Shown piece after piece: positions 9,903 through 18,160 of a stretch of DNA of 53,088 bases. Numbering within the stretch: the stretch's first letter is position 1; each line of letters opens with the position of its first letter. The stretch comes from Syntrophomonadaceae bacterium. GTDB lineage: Bacteria > Bacillota > Syntrophomonadia > Syntrophomonadales > Syntrophomonadaceae. The notes beneath the pieces were generated by a model. It did not search any database. It was not told the DNA's origin and was given only the letters and a program-made list of their open reading frames with translations. Made by a program: the position numbers and the translations under genes. The stretch is from contig JAQWBP010000011.1 in the NCBI GenBank assembly GCA_028706315.1, positions 1 to 53,088 of the forward strand, read 5' to 3'.

Positions 9903-10815
9903 CCAGTTGGACATGCAGTTGCTTAACACGATAAGTAATCTCAACGGAGTTCCTGATGGTGCTGTAAATATCAGGTTAGATGGGAAGGCAGTTTTGCGCA
10001 ACTCTACTCCAAATATAAAAATTAGCTCGAAAGAGAATGGTTCAGGTCTAGTAGTTGAAGTTAGACCTGGAACACGCAATGAAACAGTTCATGTACCTGT
10101 TCTTCTGACCAGCGGAGGCTTTGTAGATAAGGTTTATAATACTTTTATTGTTGGAGAAGATTCTGATGTAACTATAATTGCTGGATGTGGAATCCATAAT
10201 GATAGCCACAGTAATTCCAGACATGATGGAATTCATGAAATAGTAGTTAAAAAAGGTGCGCGCCTGAAATACATAGAAAAACATTATGGTGAAGGAAGTG
10301 GGGATGGCAAGAGAATTTTGAATCCTACTACAACTGTCACCGTAGAAAAAGGCGCTTTTGCTGAGATGGAAATGGTGCAGATTAAGGGGGTAGATGATAC
10401 TTATCGTTCTACAGTTGCTACTATTCACGAAAAGGGAAGTCTTAAAATCGTGGAAAGACTCATGACTCATGGATGTCAATCAGCTGAATCTGATATTAGC
10501 GTATGTATTGAGGGTAAAGATGGTAGTGGTCAAGTGTTATCTAGGTCGGTTGCTAAAGATGAGTCATACCAGGTATTTAAAGCTGCCCTTACGGGTAAAA
10601 CTGAATGTATAGGACATGTCGAATGTGACTCTATCATTATGGATAATGCCAGGATAAAAGCTATACCTCAATTAGTCGCAGAAGATTCTGGAGCTATTCT
10701 AACCCATGAAGCAGCTATTGGAAAAATAGCTGGAGAACAGCTGATTAAACTGATGTCACTAGGTTTAACAGAAAAAGAGGCGGTAGAAACAATCCTTGCA
10801 GGTTTCCTTAGGTAA
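9892..10815 (+). CDS. sufB: SufB/SufD-type Fe-S scaffold, short form
   Basis: Scaffold partner of SufC on which Fe-S clusters would be assembled. The C-terminal beta-helix region shows the SufB/D signatures GHVECDSIIMD and LTHEAAIGKIAGEQL. At 307 residues it is far shorter than SufB (about 470) or SufD (about 430), the size typical of the ancestral SufB-like protein. Candidate ligands are the Cys of AGCGIHND, THGCQSAESD and VECDS and the His of THEAA. AGGGGAG precedes the ATG inside sufC. It likely acts as a homodimer, as no second paralog is present. Confidence 0.83.
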   Translation: MKINQLDMQLLNTISNLNGVPDGAVNIRLDGKAVLRNSTPNIKISSKENGSGLVVEVRPGTRNETVHVPVLLTSGGFVDKVYNTFIVGEDSDVTIIAGCGIHNDSHSNSRHDGIHEIVVKKGARLKYIEKHYGEGSGDGKRILNPTTTVTVEKGAFAEMEMVQIKGVDDTYRSTVATIHEKGSLKIVERLMTHGCQSAESDISVCIEGKDGSGQVLSRSVAKDESYQVFKAALTGKTECIGHVECDSIIMDNARIKAIPQLVAEDSGAILTHEAAIGKIAGEQLIKLMSLGLTEKEAVETILAGFLR

Positions 10816-10873
10816 ATTATAATCCCGGGTCGGGGGTAAAAATTTTTAAAACATGACAGGTTGGTGTGGTTAA

Positions 10874-11782
10874 ATGAATTTAAATCTGTTCAAAACTTAT
10901 ATCAGAGTTGTAGAAACCCAAAATTTATCTAGAACTGCTGAGGAATTTGGGCTTTCACAACCTGCAGTAACGAAACAAATCCAAGGTCTTGAGGACATGT
11001 ATGGGGTGCTTTTGCTGGAAAGATCAGGTAGAAGGCTGAAGACTACTGAGGCTGGAGAAACGTTGTATAACTGTGCTAAAGATATTCTTAAGACCATGGA
11101 GAAAACAGAAAAGGCGATGGAAGAAGTATCGGAAAGTCGTAAGGGCAGCCTCAATCTTGGCGCCAGTACTATTCCTGGACAGTATATATTGCCTCACATA
11201 ATCAAGAAATTCAAGGATAAATATCCCAATATAAGTATAAGTATGGATATCGCCGATACCGAAAAGATTTTTAGTCGGGTAGCAGAACGAGAAATTGACG
11301 TTGGTATAGTTGGAGGCTGGATAAATAATCGGAAAGTGGAAGGTTTTCAGTGGCTGGAAGATGAACTAGTAGTTGTTGTTCCGGAAAGCCATAAATATGG
11401 CCGCTTAAATGAGGTAAATATAAAGGATTTATTAAATGAAAAATGGATATTCAGAGAAAAAGGCTCGGGTACCAGAAAAGCAGTTGAAGAGTTAATGGCA
11501 GCTTTAGGAATAAAAAAAGATGAATTAAATGTATATATGGAAGCGGGCAGCACCGAGGCCGTATTAGCTTCTGTAGAATCTGGTATGGGAGTATCGATTG
11601 TATCGCGCTGGGCAATAAAAAAGGTTGACCAGCATAGAAAAATCAAAAGCCTAAAACTGGCAGAGCCAGATGCAGAAAGGTATTTTTATATTATCTATCC
11701 ACGCCAAAAAATAAGGCGTAAATCGGTGACTAACTTTCTCGAATATGTTAAGAAACTCGAAGAAACAAATAAAGCCCTGTAA
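10874..11782 (+). CDS. LysR-family transcriptional regulator
   Basis: A 302-residue LTTR with the winged HTH at the N-terminus (AEEFGLSQPAVTKQIQGLE) and a periplasmic-binding-like effector domain from about residue 90 (GSLNLGASTIPGQYILP). The effector part resembles the CysL/YeiE group (SGTRKAVEE, GMGVSIVS). The RBS is weak. It lies 58 bases after sufB in the same direction, so it could be co-transcribed and linked to sulfur or Fe-S supply, but the target is not shown by the sequence. Its stop codon sits in the loop of its own terminator. Confidence 0.87.
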   Translation: MNLNLFKTYIRVVETQNLSRTAEEFGLSQPAVTKQIQGLEDMYGVLLLERSGRRLKTTEAGETLYNCAKDILKTMEKTEKAMEEVSESRKGSLNLGASTIPGQYILPHIIKKFKDKYPNISISMDIADTEKIFSRVAEREIDVGIVGGWINNRKVEGFQWLEDELVVVVPESHKYGRLNEVNIKDLLNEKWIFREKGSGTRKAVEELMAALGIKKDELNVYMEAGSTEAVLASVESGMGVSIVSRWAIKKVDQHRKIKSLKLAEPDAERYFYIIYPRQKIRRKSVTNFLEYVKKLEETNKAL

Positions 11783-11802
11783 AAGTAGGGCTTTATTTTT
11801 TT
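11771..11802 (+). terminator. Terminator overlapping the end of the LysR gene
   Basis: Arms AAAGCCCT (11771-11778) and AGGGCTTT (11787-11794) followed by ATTTTTTT. The stop codon lies in the loop. Confidence 0.88.
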
Positions 11803-11821
11803 GATTTAATAAAAAAATCAT

Positions 11822-11849
11822 TTGATTTTACTGACGCATTTTATATAAT
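11822..11849 (+). promoter_or_regulatory. Promoter of the polyamine operon
   Basis: TTGATT (11822-11827), 16-base spacer, TATAAT (11844-11849). The start point near 11856 leaves no leader for any start codon before about 11870, which supports the later pdaD start. Confidence 0.65.
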
Positions 11850-11892
11850 GTAGCTATTGCATATAAATATGAATAGTATGGGGGTATGTACT

Positions 11893-12351
11893 TTGTTACC
11901 ATTACCAAAAAAATACTTTTTAACTGCTGCGTCATGTGAAGGTGAAACTGAATTAACTGCTTTCGATGGAGCTTTACTCCAAGCCAGGGTGGGAAATACG
12001 AATTTACTAAGAGTGAGCAGTATTTTACCTCCGGGTTGTAGTTATGAGCCAGATATGACTATTCCCCCGGGATCATTGTTACCTATTGCTTATGGAGCAA
12101 TAACCAGCACTGTGGCAGGCGAAAAAATAGCTGCTGCAGTAGCGGTAGGAATTAAAAATAATAGTTTTGGGGTAATTATGGAATACTCAGGGAAATGCAG
12201 TAAAGAGGAAGCGGAAGAGAAAGTAACCCGAATGGTTGAAGAAGCTTTTCAAATGAGGGATATTCAGCTGGAGGAAATAAAAACTGCGGCGACTGAACAT
12301 ATTGTTGAAAAAATCGGCTGTGCATTTGCTGCAGTACCACTATGGTATTAA
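11893..12351 (+). CDS. pdaD: Pyruvoyl-dependent arginine decarboxylase
   Basis: Converts arginine to agmatine, the first step of this polyamine route. The proenzyme self-cleaves between the two serines of RVSSILPP (Ser42-Ser43 with this start), making the pyruvoyl group at the new N-terminus. Other family marks are TAFDGALL, IMEYSGKCSKEEAEE and VEKIGCAFAAVPLWY. I choose the TTG at 11893: GGGGG lies 8 bases ahead and the product begins MLPLPKKYF, like relatives. An in-frame TTG at 11857 would sit on the transcription start. This gives 152 residues. First gene of an operon with speE and speB. Confidence 0.9.
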   Translation: MLPLPKKYFLTAASCEGETELTAFDGALLQARVGNTNLLRVSSILPPGCSYEPDMTIPPGSLLPIAYGAITSTVAGEKIAAAVAVGIKNNSFGVIMEYSGKCSKEEAEEKVTRMVEEAFQMRDIQLEEIKTAATEHIVEKIGCAFAAVPLWY

Positions 12352-12382
12352 TATTACATTGTAATTAAAGGAGGATGTTTGA

Positions 12383-13213
12383 TTGGAACTATGGGTTACT
12401 GAATACCAGACTCCTGCTCTGGGTTTTGCTTGTAAAGCAAGGGAGACATTACGTACTGAGCAGACTGATTACCAGCATTTATCTGTTGTAGTAACAGAAC
12501 AATTTGGCAAAATGCTATTACTAGATGGCATGGTGATGACTACTGAAAAAGATGAATATGTTTACCATGAAATGATCACCATGGTAGCCCTTAATTCTCA
12601 TCCCCACCCGAAGAATGTTCTAATTATAGGTGGAGGAGATGGTGGTGCTTTAAGAGAAGTTGTACGTCATCCTGGAGTAGAAAAAGCAACTCTGGTGGAG
12701 ATTGACGAACGAGTAGTTAAAGCATCGCGTGACTTTTTCCCTGAATTGTCATGTTCTTTTGATGAAACAAAAGCCCAGTTGATTATTGCTGATGGTGTTA
12801 AATATGTATCAGAGCACAAAAATAGCTTTGATATAATTATAGTTGATTCAACGGAACCAGTTGGACCTGCAGTAGAGCTTTTTTCGAAATCTTTTTACCA
12901 GAACGTTTATGAATGCCTGAATGACGAGGGAATGCTGGTAGTCCAGAGTGAGTCCCCATTTTTCAACCAGGATGTCATAAAGATGGCTTATAATGGCATA
13001 AATGATATTTTCTTATTAACTAGGCTATATTTGGCTAATATACCCACATACCCTAGTGGACTGTGGAGTTTTACGATTGGTTCTAAGGTGCATAATCCTG
13101 AAGAGATTAAACATGAATGTAATCTACCATGCAAGTACTATACCCCGGAAATACATCAGGCTGCTTTTAAACTTCCTGCTTTTGTACAGACAATTATTGC
13201 TGCAGGAGAATAA
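12383..13213 (+). CDS. speE: Spermidine synthase
   Basis: Cytosolic aminopropyltransferase making spermidine from putrescine and decarboxylated SAM. At 276 residues it has the family motifs GGGDGGALREVVRH (nucleotide-like binding), the acidic VEIDERVVKASRDFFP and DSTEPVGPA. The start is TTG with a perfect AAAGGAGG (12367-12374) 8 bases away. It lies between pdaD and speB, so agmatine-derived putrescine flows to it. Its second substrate needs SpeD, encoded at 26087-26467. Confidence 0.95.
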   Translation: MELWVTEYQTPALGFACKARETLRTEQTDYQHLSVVVTEQFGKMLLLDGMVMTTEKDEYVYHEMITMVALNSHPHPKNVLIIGGGDGGALREVVRHPGVEKATLVEIDERVVKASRDFFPELSCSFDETKAQLIIADGVKYVSEHKNSFDIIIVDSTEPVGPAVELFSKSFYQNVYECLNDEGMLVVQSESPFFNQDVIKMAYNGINDIFLLTRLYLANIPTYPSGLWSFTIGSKVHNPEEIKHECNLPCKYYTPEIHQAAFKLPAFVQTIIAAGE

Positions 13214-13216
13214 ACT

Positions 13217-14083
13217 ATGGACATTAGTATAAGCAGTTTCCTGGAGCAAAAAGCAAGTTTTATGGCTAGCAGTCAGGAGCTTGAGGTCTGTGATAGAGTC
13301 CTGGTAGGATTGCCTATGGATTCTACTACCAGTTTCAGGCCTGGAACTCGGCTGGCACCCTTTAGAATTAGAGAAGTTTCCGAAGGTATAGAAGAATATA
13401 GTATTTACTATGATACTTCTTTAGAAGAAATTAATTTTTACGATGCCGGAGATGTTATTGCTCCGTTTGGCAATGTAAAAGAAAGTCTTCGGCGTATGGA
13501 AAAAGTTATCTCTAATTTCCTTGCCAGCGGCAAAAAGGTTTTTTCCATTGGGGGTGAACATCTGGTCACCTTACCTGCAGTAAGAGCCCATAAAGAATTT
13601 TTTTCTGACCTTACGGTTATTCAAATGGATGCTCACGCCGATTTGAGAACAGATTATCTTGGCGAAGTTCTTTCTCATGCTACTGTTATGCGGCAAGTAC
13701 TCGATGTAGTAGGTGAGAAAAACTTGTTCCAACTGGGAATTCGTTCTGGAACTAGAGATGAACTCGAATATGGTAAAAGCAGGAGCAATCTCTATATTGA
13801 TCAGTTTTTGCCAGTTCTGGATGAAGTAAAAAAGAAGATAGGAAAAAGATCTGTATATATAACTCTTGATATTGATATTGTCGACCCGGCCTTTGCTCCG
13901 GGAACAGGTACTCCTGAAGCCGGGGGAATAAGTTCGCGTGAACTCTTCCAGGGCTTGCGGCAATTGGCAGAATTGAATATAGTTGGCTTTGATTTAGTAG
14001 AGATATCGCCACCATATGATCACGGAGATAATACTTCAATACTGGGAGCCAAAATACTAAGGGAAGCACTTCTTGCATTTTAG
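13217..14083 (+). CDS. speB: Agmatinase
   Basis: Arginase-fold, binuclear Mn enzyme hydrolysing agmatine to putrescine and urea. All metal motifs are present: GGEHLVT, DAHADLR and DIDIVDPAFAPGTGTPE. Length 288. It starts 3 bases after speE. With PdaD and SpeE it completes arginine to spermidine except for SpeD. The family includes formiminoglutamase-like relatives, but the neighbours make agmatinase the natural reading. Confidence 0.92.
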   Translation: MDISISSFLEQKASFMASSQELEVCDRVLVGLPMDSTTSFRPGTRLAPFRIREVSEGIEEYSIYYDTSLEEINFYDAGDVIAPFGNVKESLRRMEKVISNFLASGKKVFSIGGEHLVTLPAVRAHKEFFSDLTVIQMDAHADLRTDYLGEVLSHATVMRQVLDVVGEKNLFQLGIRSGTRDELEYGKSRSNLYIDQFLPVLDEVKKKIGKRSVYITLDIDIVDPAFAPGTGTPEAGGISSRELFQGLRQLAELNIVGFDLVEISPPYDHGDNTSILGAKILREALLAF

Positions 14084-14103
14084 ATTATTCAGAATAACAA
14101 TAA

Positions 14104-14135
14104 TAATAGGCCGGCATTGCCGGCCTATTATTTTG
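14104..14135. terminator. Bidirectional terminator between speB and rubrerythrin
   Basis: Arms TAATAGGCCGGCA (14104-14116) and TGCCGGCCTATTA (14118-14130), T/A-rich on both sides, between convergent genes. Confidence 0.88.
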
Positions 14136-14160
14136 TAATTTTATAAGGATTTATTAATTA

Positions 14161-14700
14161 TTAGTAGTTTTCAGCCAGTACTTCATAATAGCTGCGGGGA
14201 TGGGCACAAGCAGGACATAACTCGGGTGGTTCGGTTCCTTCATGGATGTATCCACAGTTCCGGCATTTCCATTTTACGGGCTGAGCTTTTTTAAATACTG
14301 TACTACGCTTAACATTATCTAGTAACTTGCGGAATCGTTTCTCATGGGCTTCTTCTACTTCACCAATCTCTTTAAATATATCGGCGATTTCATTAAAACC
14401 TTCTGCGCGAGCTATTTTTTCAAAATCGGGATACATACTGGTATGTTCGTGATTTTCCCCCAGTGCTGCTTCCAGTAGATTATCCTCAGTTGGAGAAACA
14501 GACCCGCCATTAAGAAACTTGTAGAGACGCTTAGCATGTTCCTTCTCATTATCTCCAGTTTCAATAAATATTTCTGCGATCTGCTTAAAGCCCTCTTTAT
14601 CTGCCTGACTGGCAAAGAAGGTATACTTGTTACGGGCCTCAGATTCACCTGCAAAAGCAGCTAATAGGTTTTGTTCTGTCTTTGATCCTTTTAAATTCAT
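14161..14700 (-). CDS. rbr: Rubrerythrin
   Basis: Cytosolic peroxide reductase of anaerobes: an N-terminal ferritin-like di-iron four-helix domain (FAGESEARNKY, then the second helix pair with EVEEAHEKRF) and a C-terminal rubredoxin domain with WKCRNCGYIHEG and LCPACAHP. I choose the ATG at 14700 (MNLKGSKTEQNLL) because AAAGGAGT precedes it; an upstream ATG would add 15 atypical residues. That gives 179 residues. It is transcribed alone, convergent with speB. Confidence 0.95.
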   Translation of the reverse strand: MNLKGSKTEQNLLAAFAGESEARNKYTFFASQADKEGFKQIAEIFIETGDNEKEHAKRLYKFLNGGSVSPTEDNLLEAALGENHEHTSMYPDFEKIARAEGFNEIADIFKEIGEVEEAHEKRFRKLLDNVKRSTVFKKAQPVKWKCRNCGYIHEGTEPPELCPACAHPRSYYEVLAENY

Positions 14701-14805
14701 ACCCTTACTCCTTTCTTTAGTGGGATTATTTTTTATTTCTAACATTAATGTCTTACTAGGACAAAGGCTTGTTTCTTATAGAGTATATGGCATTATAGCC
14801 ATCAT

Positions 14806-15237
14806 CTAGTAGATAGTCAAGTTGGATGGATATACATAAATACGGCTGCTATCCTTTACGAAGTTGAAAATAATCATGTCTTGTAACAAATCGAAGGTTT
14901 TTTCTTTTTTCTCTTCATCAACAGATTCGTCCAGGAATAACTCGAATACGGATACAGGGGCCTCTAGCCAATTGAGTAGCTTGAGTTCCTGAAGTCCATC
15001 ATCCAGAAATTCTAGTTCCTCCAGTGGTATAGAAAAAGGTGCTCTAGTCTTGCTTTTAATATGAGATTCCAGCAAATTGATAAAATACTTAAGCTTTTTT
15101 TCCTTTTCTGCATTGATAGCATATTGAAATAACACATCATAAAGGTTCTGAACTACTATTATCGACGTAGTGGTAGGTAACAAGAGATGTTTTTCCTGTT
15201 TGATGAAATCAAGTCTGAATTTGGGGATTTCTTTCAA
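14806..15237 (-). CDS. Hypothetical protein
   Basis: About 143 residues, not recognised. I favour the TTG at 15237 (product begins MKEIPKF) because AGGGAG lies about 8 bases ahead; an upstream start would add 16 residues. It is mostly alpha-helical by composition, charged, with an acidic stretch around DESVDEEKKEKTFD, and has no signal peptide, membrane segment or metal motif. It is transcribed towards rubrerythrin with a gap of about 105 bases; no terminator was seen between them. Confidence 0.6.
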   Translation of the reverse strand: MKEIPKFRLDFIKQEKHLLLPTTTSIIVVQNLYDVLFQYAINAEKEKKLKYFINLLESHIKSKTRAPFSIPLEELEFLDDGLQELKLLNWLEAPVSVFELFLDESVDEEKKEKTFDLLQDMIIFNFVKDSSRIYVYPSNLTIY

Positions 15238-15413
15238 GAATATCACTCCCTGTACTTTCTTAATATTAAATTTTACCTGTTTCAAGTATTTTTAACAATA
15301 AAAGATTTATTATAATAAGCTCCGTAATTTCAGGTAAGTAAATTTATCAGTGCAATTTTGTATGTAAAACAGGTATATTTAATATAATAGCATTTTATAA
15401 AGATGGTGGGCTA

Positions 15414-15599
15414 GTGTATAGAATAAAGCGGAGCCGTAAGACAAGTGGTAATAGTAGGGTAGAGTTCACCTACCGTACTACAGAAAAGCAGCGGATGAAG
15501 AATAATCTATTAGGTATCCTGGTGTTAATCCTTATTATAATATTTGCCTGTGACCTGGGAGGTTGTACTAGCTGGCTGGGACATATGATAGGAAAATAG
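15414..15599 (+). CDS. Possible small membrane protein
   Basis: A 61-residue frame: a basic N-terminal third (RIKRSRKTSGNSR) then one hydrophobic helix (LLGILVLILIIIFACDL) and a short Cys-containing tail. It begins at GTG with only a weak GGTGGG upstream. An inner ATG at 15495 would give a 34-residue single-span peptide. No family recognised; may not be expressed. Confidence 0.35.
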   Translation: MYRIKRSRKTSGNSRVEFTYRTTEKQRMKNNLLGILVLILIIIFACDLGGCTSWLGHMIGK

Positions 15600-15691
15600 C
15601 TATTAAAGATGGAAATGATTGAATATGGCAACTAATTAGCTGAGGAACATATTCAGCACTAGCCAGTCTATAGCAAAAAGAAATTTGCCTT

Positions 15692-15721
15692 TTGCAAGTA
15701 GCTATACTTTTTAGTTATAAT
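15692..15721 (+). promoter_or_regulatory. Promoter of the betaine-transport operon
   Basis: TTGCAA (15692-15697), 18-base spacer, TATAAT (15716-15721). Transcription would begin near 15728, about 40 bases before the aptamer. Confidence 0.6.
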
Positions 15722-15766
15722 ATAAAAGATAGTTATATTTTATCCACATTTAAAATCAAAAAAATT

Positions 15767-15911
15767 CCATTCTTATTATGCTTAATTCCAGATCCCATAT
15801 CTGGAAACGGGGGAACCATTTATTGGGGTGAATCCAAAGTTATTTTGGTAGGGTGACCCTGATGCCCGAACCCGACAGCTAACCTCGTAAGCAATATGAA
15901 AGGGAGAATGG
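15767..15911 (+). ncRNA. c-di-AMP riboswitch (ydaO/yuaA type)
   Basis: The conserved core is easy to read: CGGGGGAACC, TTGGGGTGAATCC, GGTAGGGTGACCC, CCCGAACCCGACAGCTAACC, TCGTAAGC and GGGAGA, in the order of the ydaO motif. P1 pairs CCATTCT (15767-15773) with AGAATGG (15905-15911). Known members of this class lower expression of osmolyte and potassium uptake genes when c-di-AMP is high. Here it precedes a glycine-betaine ABC operon, a common context. No classical terminator follows the aptamer; a 13-base-pair hairpin at 16014-16045 is the best expression-platform candidate. Confidence 0.9.
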
Positions 15912-16013
15912 GAATTGCTCGCCTTCTTAATTCTTCATCTATTTTGAATTATCCGAGTTTTTCCCGTATTTTTATATTTGTAATTCCCTGTGTGATAGGT
16001 GGATTCATCATGT

Positions 16014-16045
16014 TTCGTATCACATAATTACCTATGTGATACGAA
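16014..16045. repeat. Perfect 13-base inverted repeat between riboswitch and opuAA
   Basis: TTCGTATCACATA (16014-16026), loop ATTACC, TATGTGATACGAA (16033-16045). No T run follows. It may be part of the riboswitch expression platform or a dimeric repressor operator. Confidence 0.6.
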
Positions 16046-16108
16046 TAGGATTATTATCGATATGCAAAAACTATACTGATGTATATACAAAAAAGGAAGG
16101 GTGAAATA

Positions 16109-17305
16109 TTGGCGAAAATAGAAGTAAAAAATCTTATTAAAATTTATGGTACTAATACTGACAAAGCTCTTGAAATGGTCCGACAAGGAGCAGATAATAT
16201 TGAGATTAGAAAAAAAACTAAACAAGTTGTAGGAGTAAGAAACGCCAGCTTTTCTGTTGAACAAGGAGAAAGTTTTGTGATTATGGGTCTTTCTGGCAGT
16301 GGTAAGTCTACTTTGATCAGGTGTATTAACCGTTTAATCAAACCTTCTGCTGGGGAGATTTTGATAGATGGCGAAGATATTAGCAAAATGCCTTCCAAGC
16401 AACTCGAAGACATCCGCAGGCGTAAAATGGCCATGGTATTTCAGCGCTTTGCTTTATTACCACACCGTACAATTGTCGATAATGTAGCATATGGTCTGGA
16501 AATTCAGGGAATAAGTAGGGATAAGCGCTATGAACAGGCTATGCGTACCATTGAACTTGTAGGGCTAAAAGGATGGGAAGAATCGTATCCTTCCAACTTG
16601 AGCGGCGGAATGCAACAGCGAGTTGGAATAGCTCGAGCGCTGGCTACAGATCCTGATATCCTGCTGATGGATGAACCTTTTAGTGCACTAGACCCGTTAA
16701 TACGGCAGGAAATGCAGGACGAGCTTCTGGAAATACAACAGAAGTTACAAAAAACAATTATTTTTATTACCCATGATCTTGATGAAGCGTTAAAAGTGGG
16801 TGATCGTATAGCTTTAATGAAAGATGCACAAATAGTACAGATGGGTCAGCCAGAAGATATATTGCTATCACCAGCCACCGAATATGTGGCTCGTTTTGTA
16901 GAAAACGTTAATCGTTCTAAAGCCCTTACGGCTTCTGCAGTTATGGTAAAACCCAGGTCAGTTGTACACCCTAAAGATGGTCCCCTAACAGCACTGTACC
17001 AGATGGAGAAATACGGCATTTCTTCTCTTTTTGTTACAGACCGTTCCGGCCACCTTACAGGTTATATTAGGGCAGAAGATGCTTCAGACATTGCTGAGCA
17101 AGGTATAAAACAACTCGATAGCATTATTCAAACTGATATACCTGTTACTCATCCTGACGAATACCTTTCTAACCTGCTTGAGGTAATGGCACATACCAAA
17201 GTCCCAGTTGCTGTAGTCGATGAAAATAATATTCTCAAAGGAATCTTGGTCAGGGGTTCTGTGATAGCAGGCCTTGCAGGTGAAAGGAGAGAGTTTCATG
17301 AATAG
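16109..17305 (+). CDS. opuAA: Glycine-betaine/proline ABC transporter ATPase with CBS domains
   Basis: ATPase of an osmoprotectant importer. Walker A GLSGSGKST, signature LSGGMQQR and Walker B DILLMDEPFSALD lie in the first 240 residues. Two CBS domains follow (from about residue 285 to the end), the module that senses ionic strength or binds c-di-AMP in related OpuA/OpuC proteins. I choose the TTG at 16109 (MAKIEVKNLIKIYG) with GGAAGG upstream, giving 398 residues; an ATG at 16079 lacks a good site. First gene of a three-gene operon under the c-di-AMP riboswitch; its end overlaps opuAB by 8 bases. Confidence 0.93.
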   Translation: MAKIEVKNLIKIYGTNTDKALEMVRQGADNIEIRKKTKQVVGVRNASFSVEQGESFVIMGLSGSGKSTLIRCINRLIKPSAGEILIDGEDISKMPSKQLEDIRRRKMAMVFQRFALLPHRTIVDNVAYGLEIQGISRDKRYEQAMRTIELVGLKGWEESYPSNLSGGMQQRVGIARALATDPDILLMDEPFSALDPLIRQEMQDELLEIQQKLQKTIIFITHDLDEALKVGDRIALMKDAQIVQMGQPEDILLSPATEYVARFVENVNRSKALTASAVMVKPRSVVHPKDGPLTALYQMEKYGISSLFVTDRSGHLTGYIRAEDASDIAEQGIKQLDSIIQTDIPVTHPDEYLSNLLEVMAHTKVPVAVVDENNILKGILVRGSVIAGLAGERREFHE

Positions 17306-18140
17306 TTTGATGACCTTGATACCTAGAATACCACTTGCTCAGTGGACTGATAATGCCATTGAGTACCTGCAAGAAGAATGGGGGCCTGCTACTAAGGCTT
17401 TTTCTCATGTCATGGAAGCTCTTATAAAAGGATTACAGGATTTCTTGATAAGCGTACCGCCAGAAGTTATTATCATTTTTGTTGCTTTACTTGCATGGTG
17501 GGTGGCTGGTAAGAAGATAGCCGTTTTCAGTATTATTGGCCTTTTGTTTATCATCAATATTGAGTTATGGGCTGTATCCATGCAGACGCTAGCTATGGTT
17601 ATAGCAGCCGTAGGTTTATGTATGCTCATAGGGGTGCCACTAGGTATTTTATCAGCTAAAAATGAGGTGGTTCATAGGATTGTGACTCCTATTCTTGATT
17701 TTATGCAAACACTTCCAGCATTTGTCTATCTATTGCCTGCGATTCCCTTCTTTGGACTCGGGGTAGTCCCAGCTGTCATAACTACTCTAATTTTTGCTAT
17801 GCCACCAGTAATAAGATTAACTAGTCTGGGGATTAAGCAGGTACCTGATGAACTGGTAGAACTGGGCAGGTCGTTTGGTTCGACCTTTTTTCAGATGTTG
17901 TTTAAGATAGAATTACCTTTAGCAAGATCTACTATACTGGCCGGTATTAATCAATGTATTATGCTGGCACTATCTATGGTTGTTGTAGCTGCAATGATTG
18001 GAGCTAAAGGACTGGGAGGTGTTGTATGGACCGCGATACAGACTCTTAATATGGGCATGGGGTTTGAGGCTGGAATTGCAATTGTCATTATGGCTATTAT
18101 ACTAGACCGCATAACCCAAAATGTAGGTAAATCAAAGTGA
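17298..18140 (+). CDS. opuAB: Glycine-betaine ABC transporter permease
   Basis: Membrane permease of the OpuA/ProW type, 280 residues, with about six membrane segments and the EAA loop around DELVELGRSFGSTFFQMLFKI. The conserved TLPAFVYLLPAIPFFGLG stretch is present. The true start is the ATG at 17298, with AAAGGAG 8 bases ahead; an upstream in-frame TTG lacks one. It overlaps opuAA and precedes the binding protein, so all three are co-transcribed. Confidence 0.94.
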   Translation: MNSLMTLIPRIPLAQWTDNAIEYLQEEWGPATKAFSHVMEALIKGLQDFLISVPPEVIIIFVALLAWWVAGKKIAVFSIIGLLFIINIELWAVSMQTLAMVIAAVGLCMLIGVPLGILSAKNEVVHRIVTPILDFMQTLPAFVYLLPAIPFFGLGVVPAVITTLIFAMPPVIRLTSLGIKQVPDELVELGRSFGSTFFQMLFKIELPLARSTILAGINQCIMLALSMVVVAAMIGAKGLGGVVWTAIQTLNMGMGFEAGIAIVIMAIILDRITQNVGKSK

Positions 18141-18160
18141 TTTCGAAAGGAGAGAGCATT

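Noticed and set aside
11857-11892. Upstream TTG/ATG starts for the arginine decarboxylase
   Set aside because: They fall at or just after the predicted transcription start and lack an RBS; the TTG at 11893 has both RBS and family-like N-terminus.
15767-15911. Cobalamin or other riboswitch before opuAA
   Set aside because: The ordered motifs GGGGTGAATCC, CCCGAA and GACAGCTAACC match the ydaO class; no B12-box-like stretch is present.
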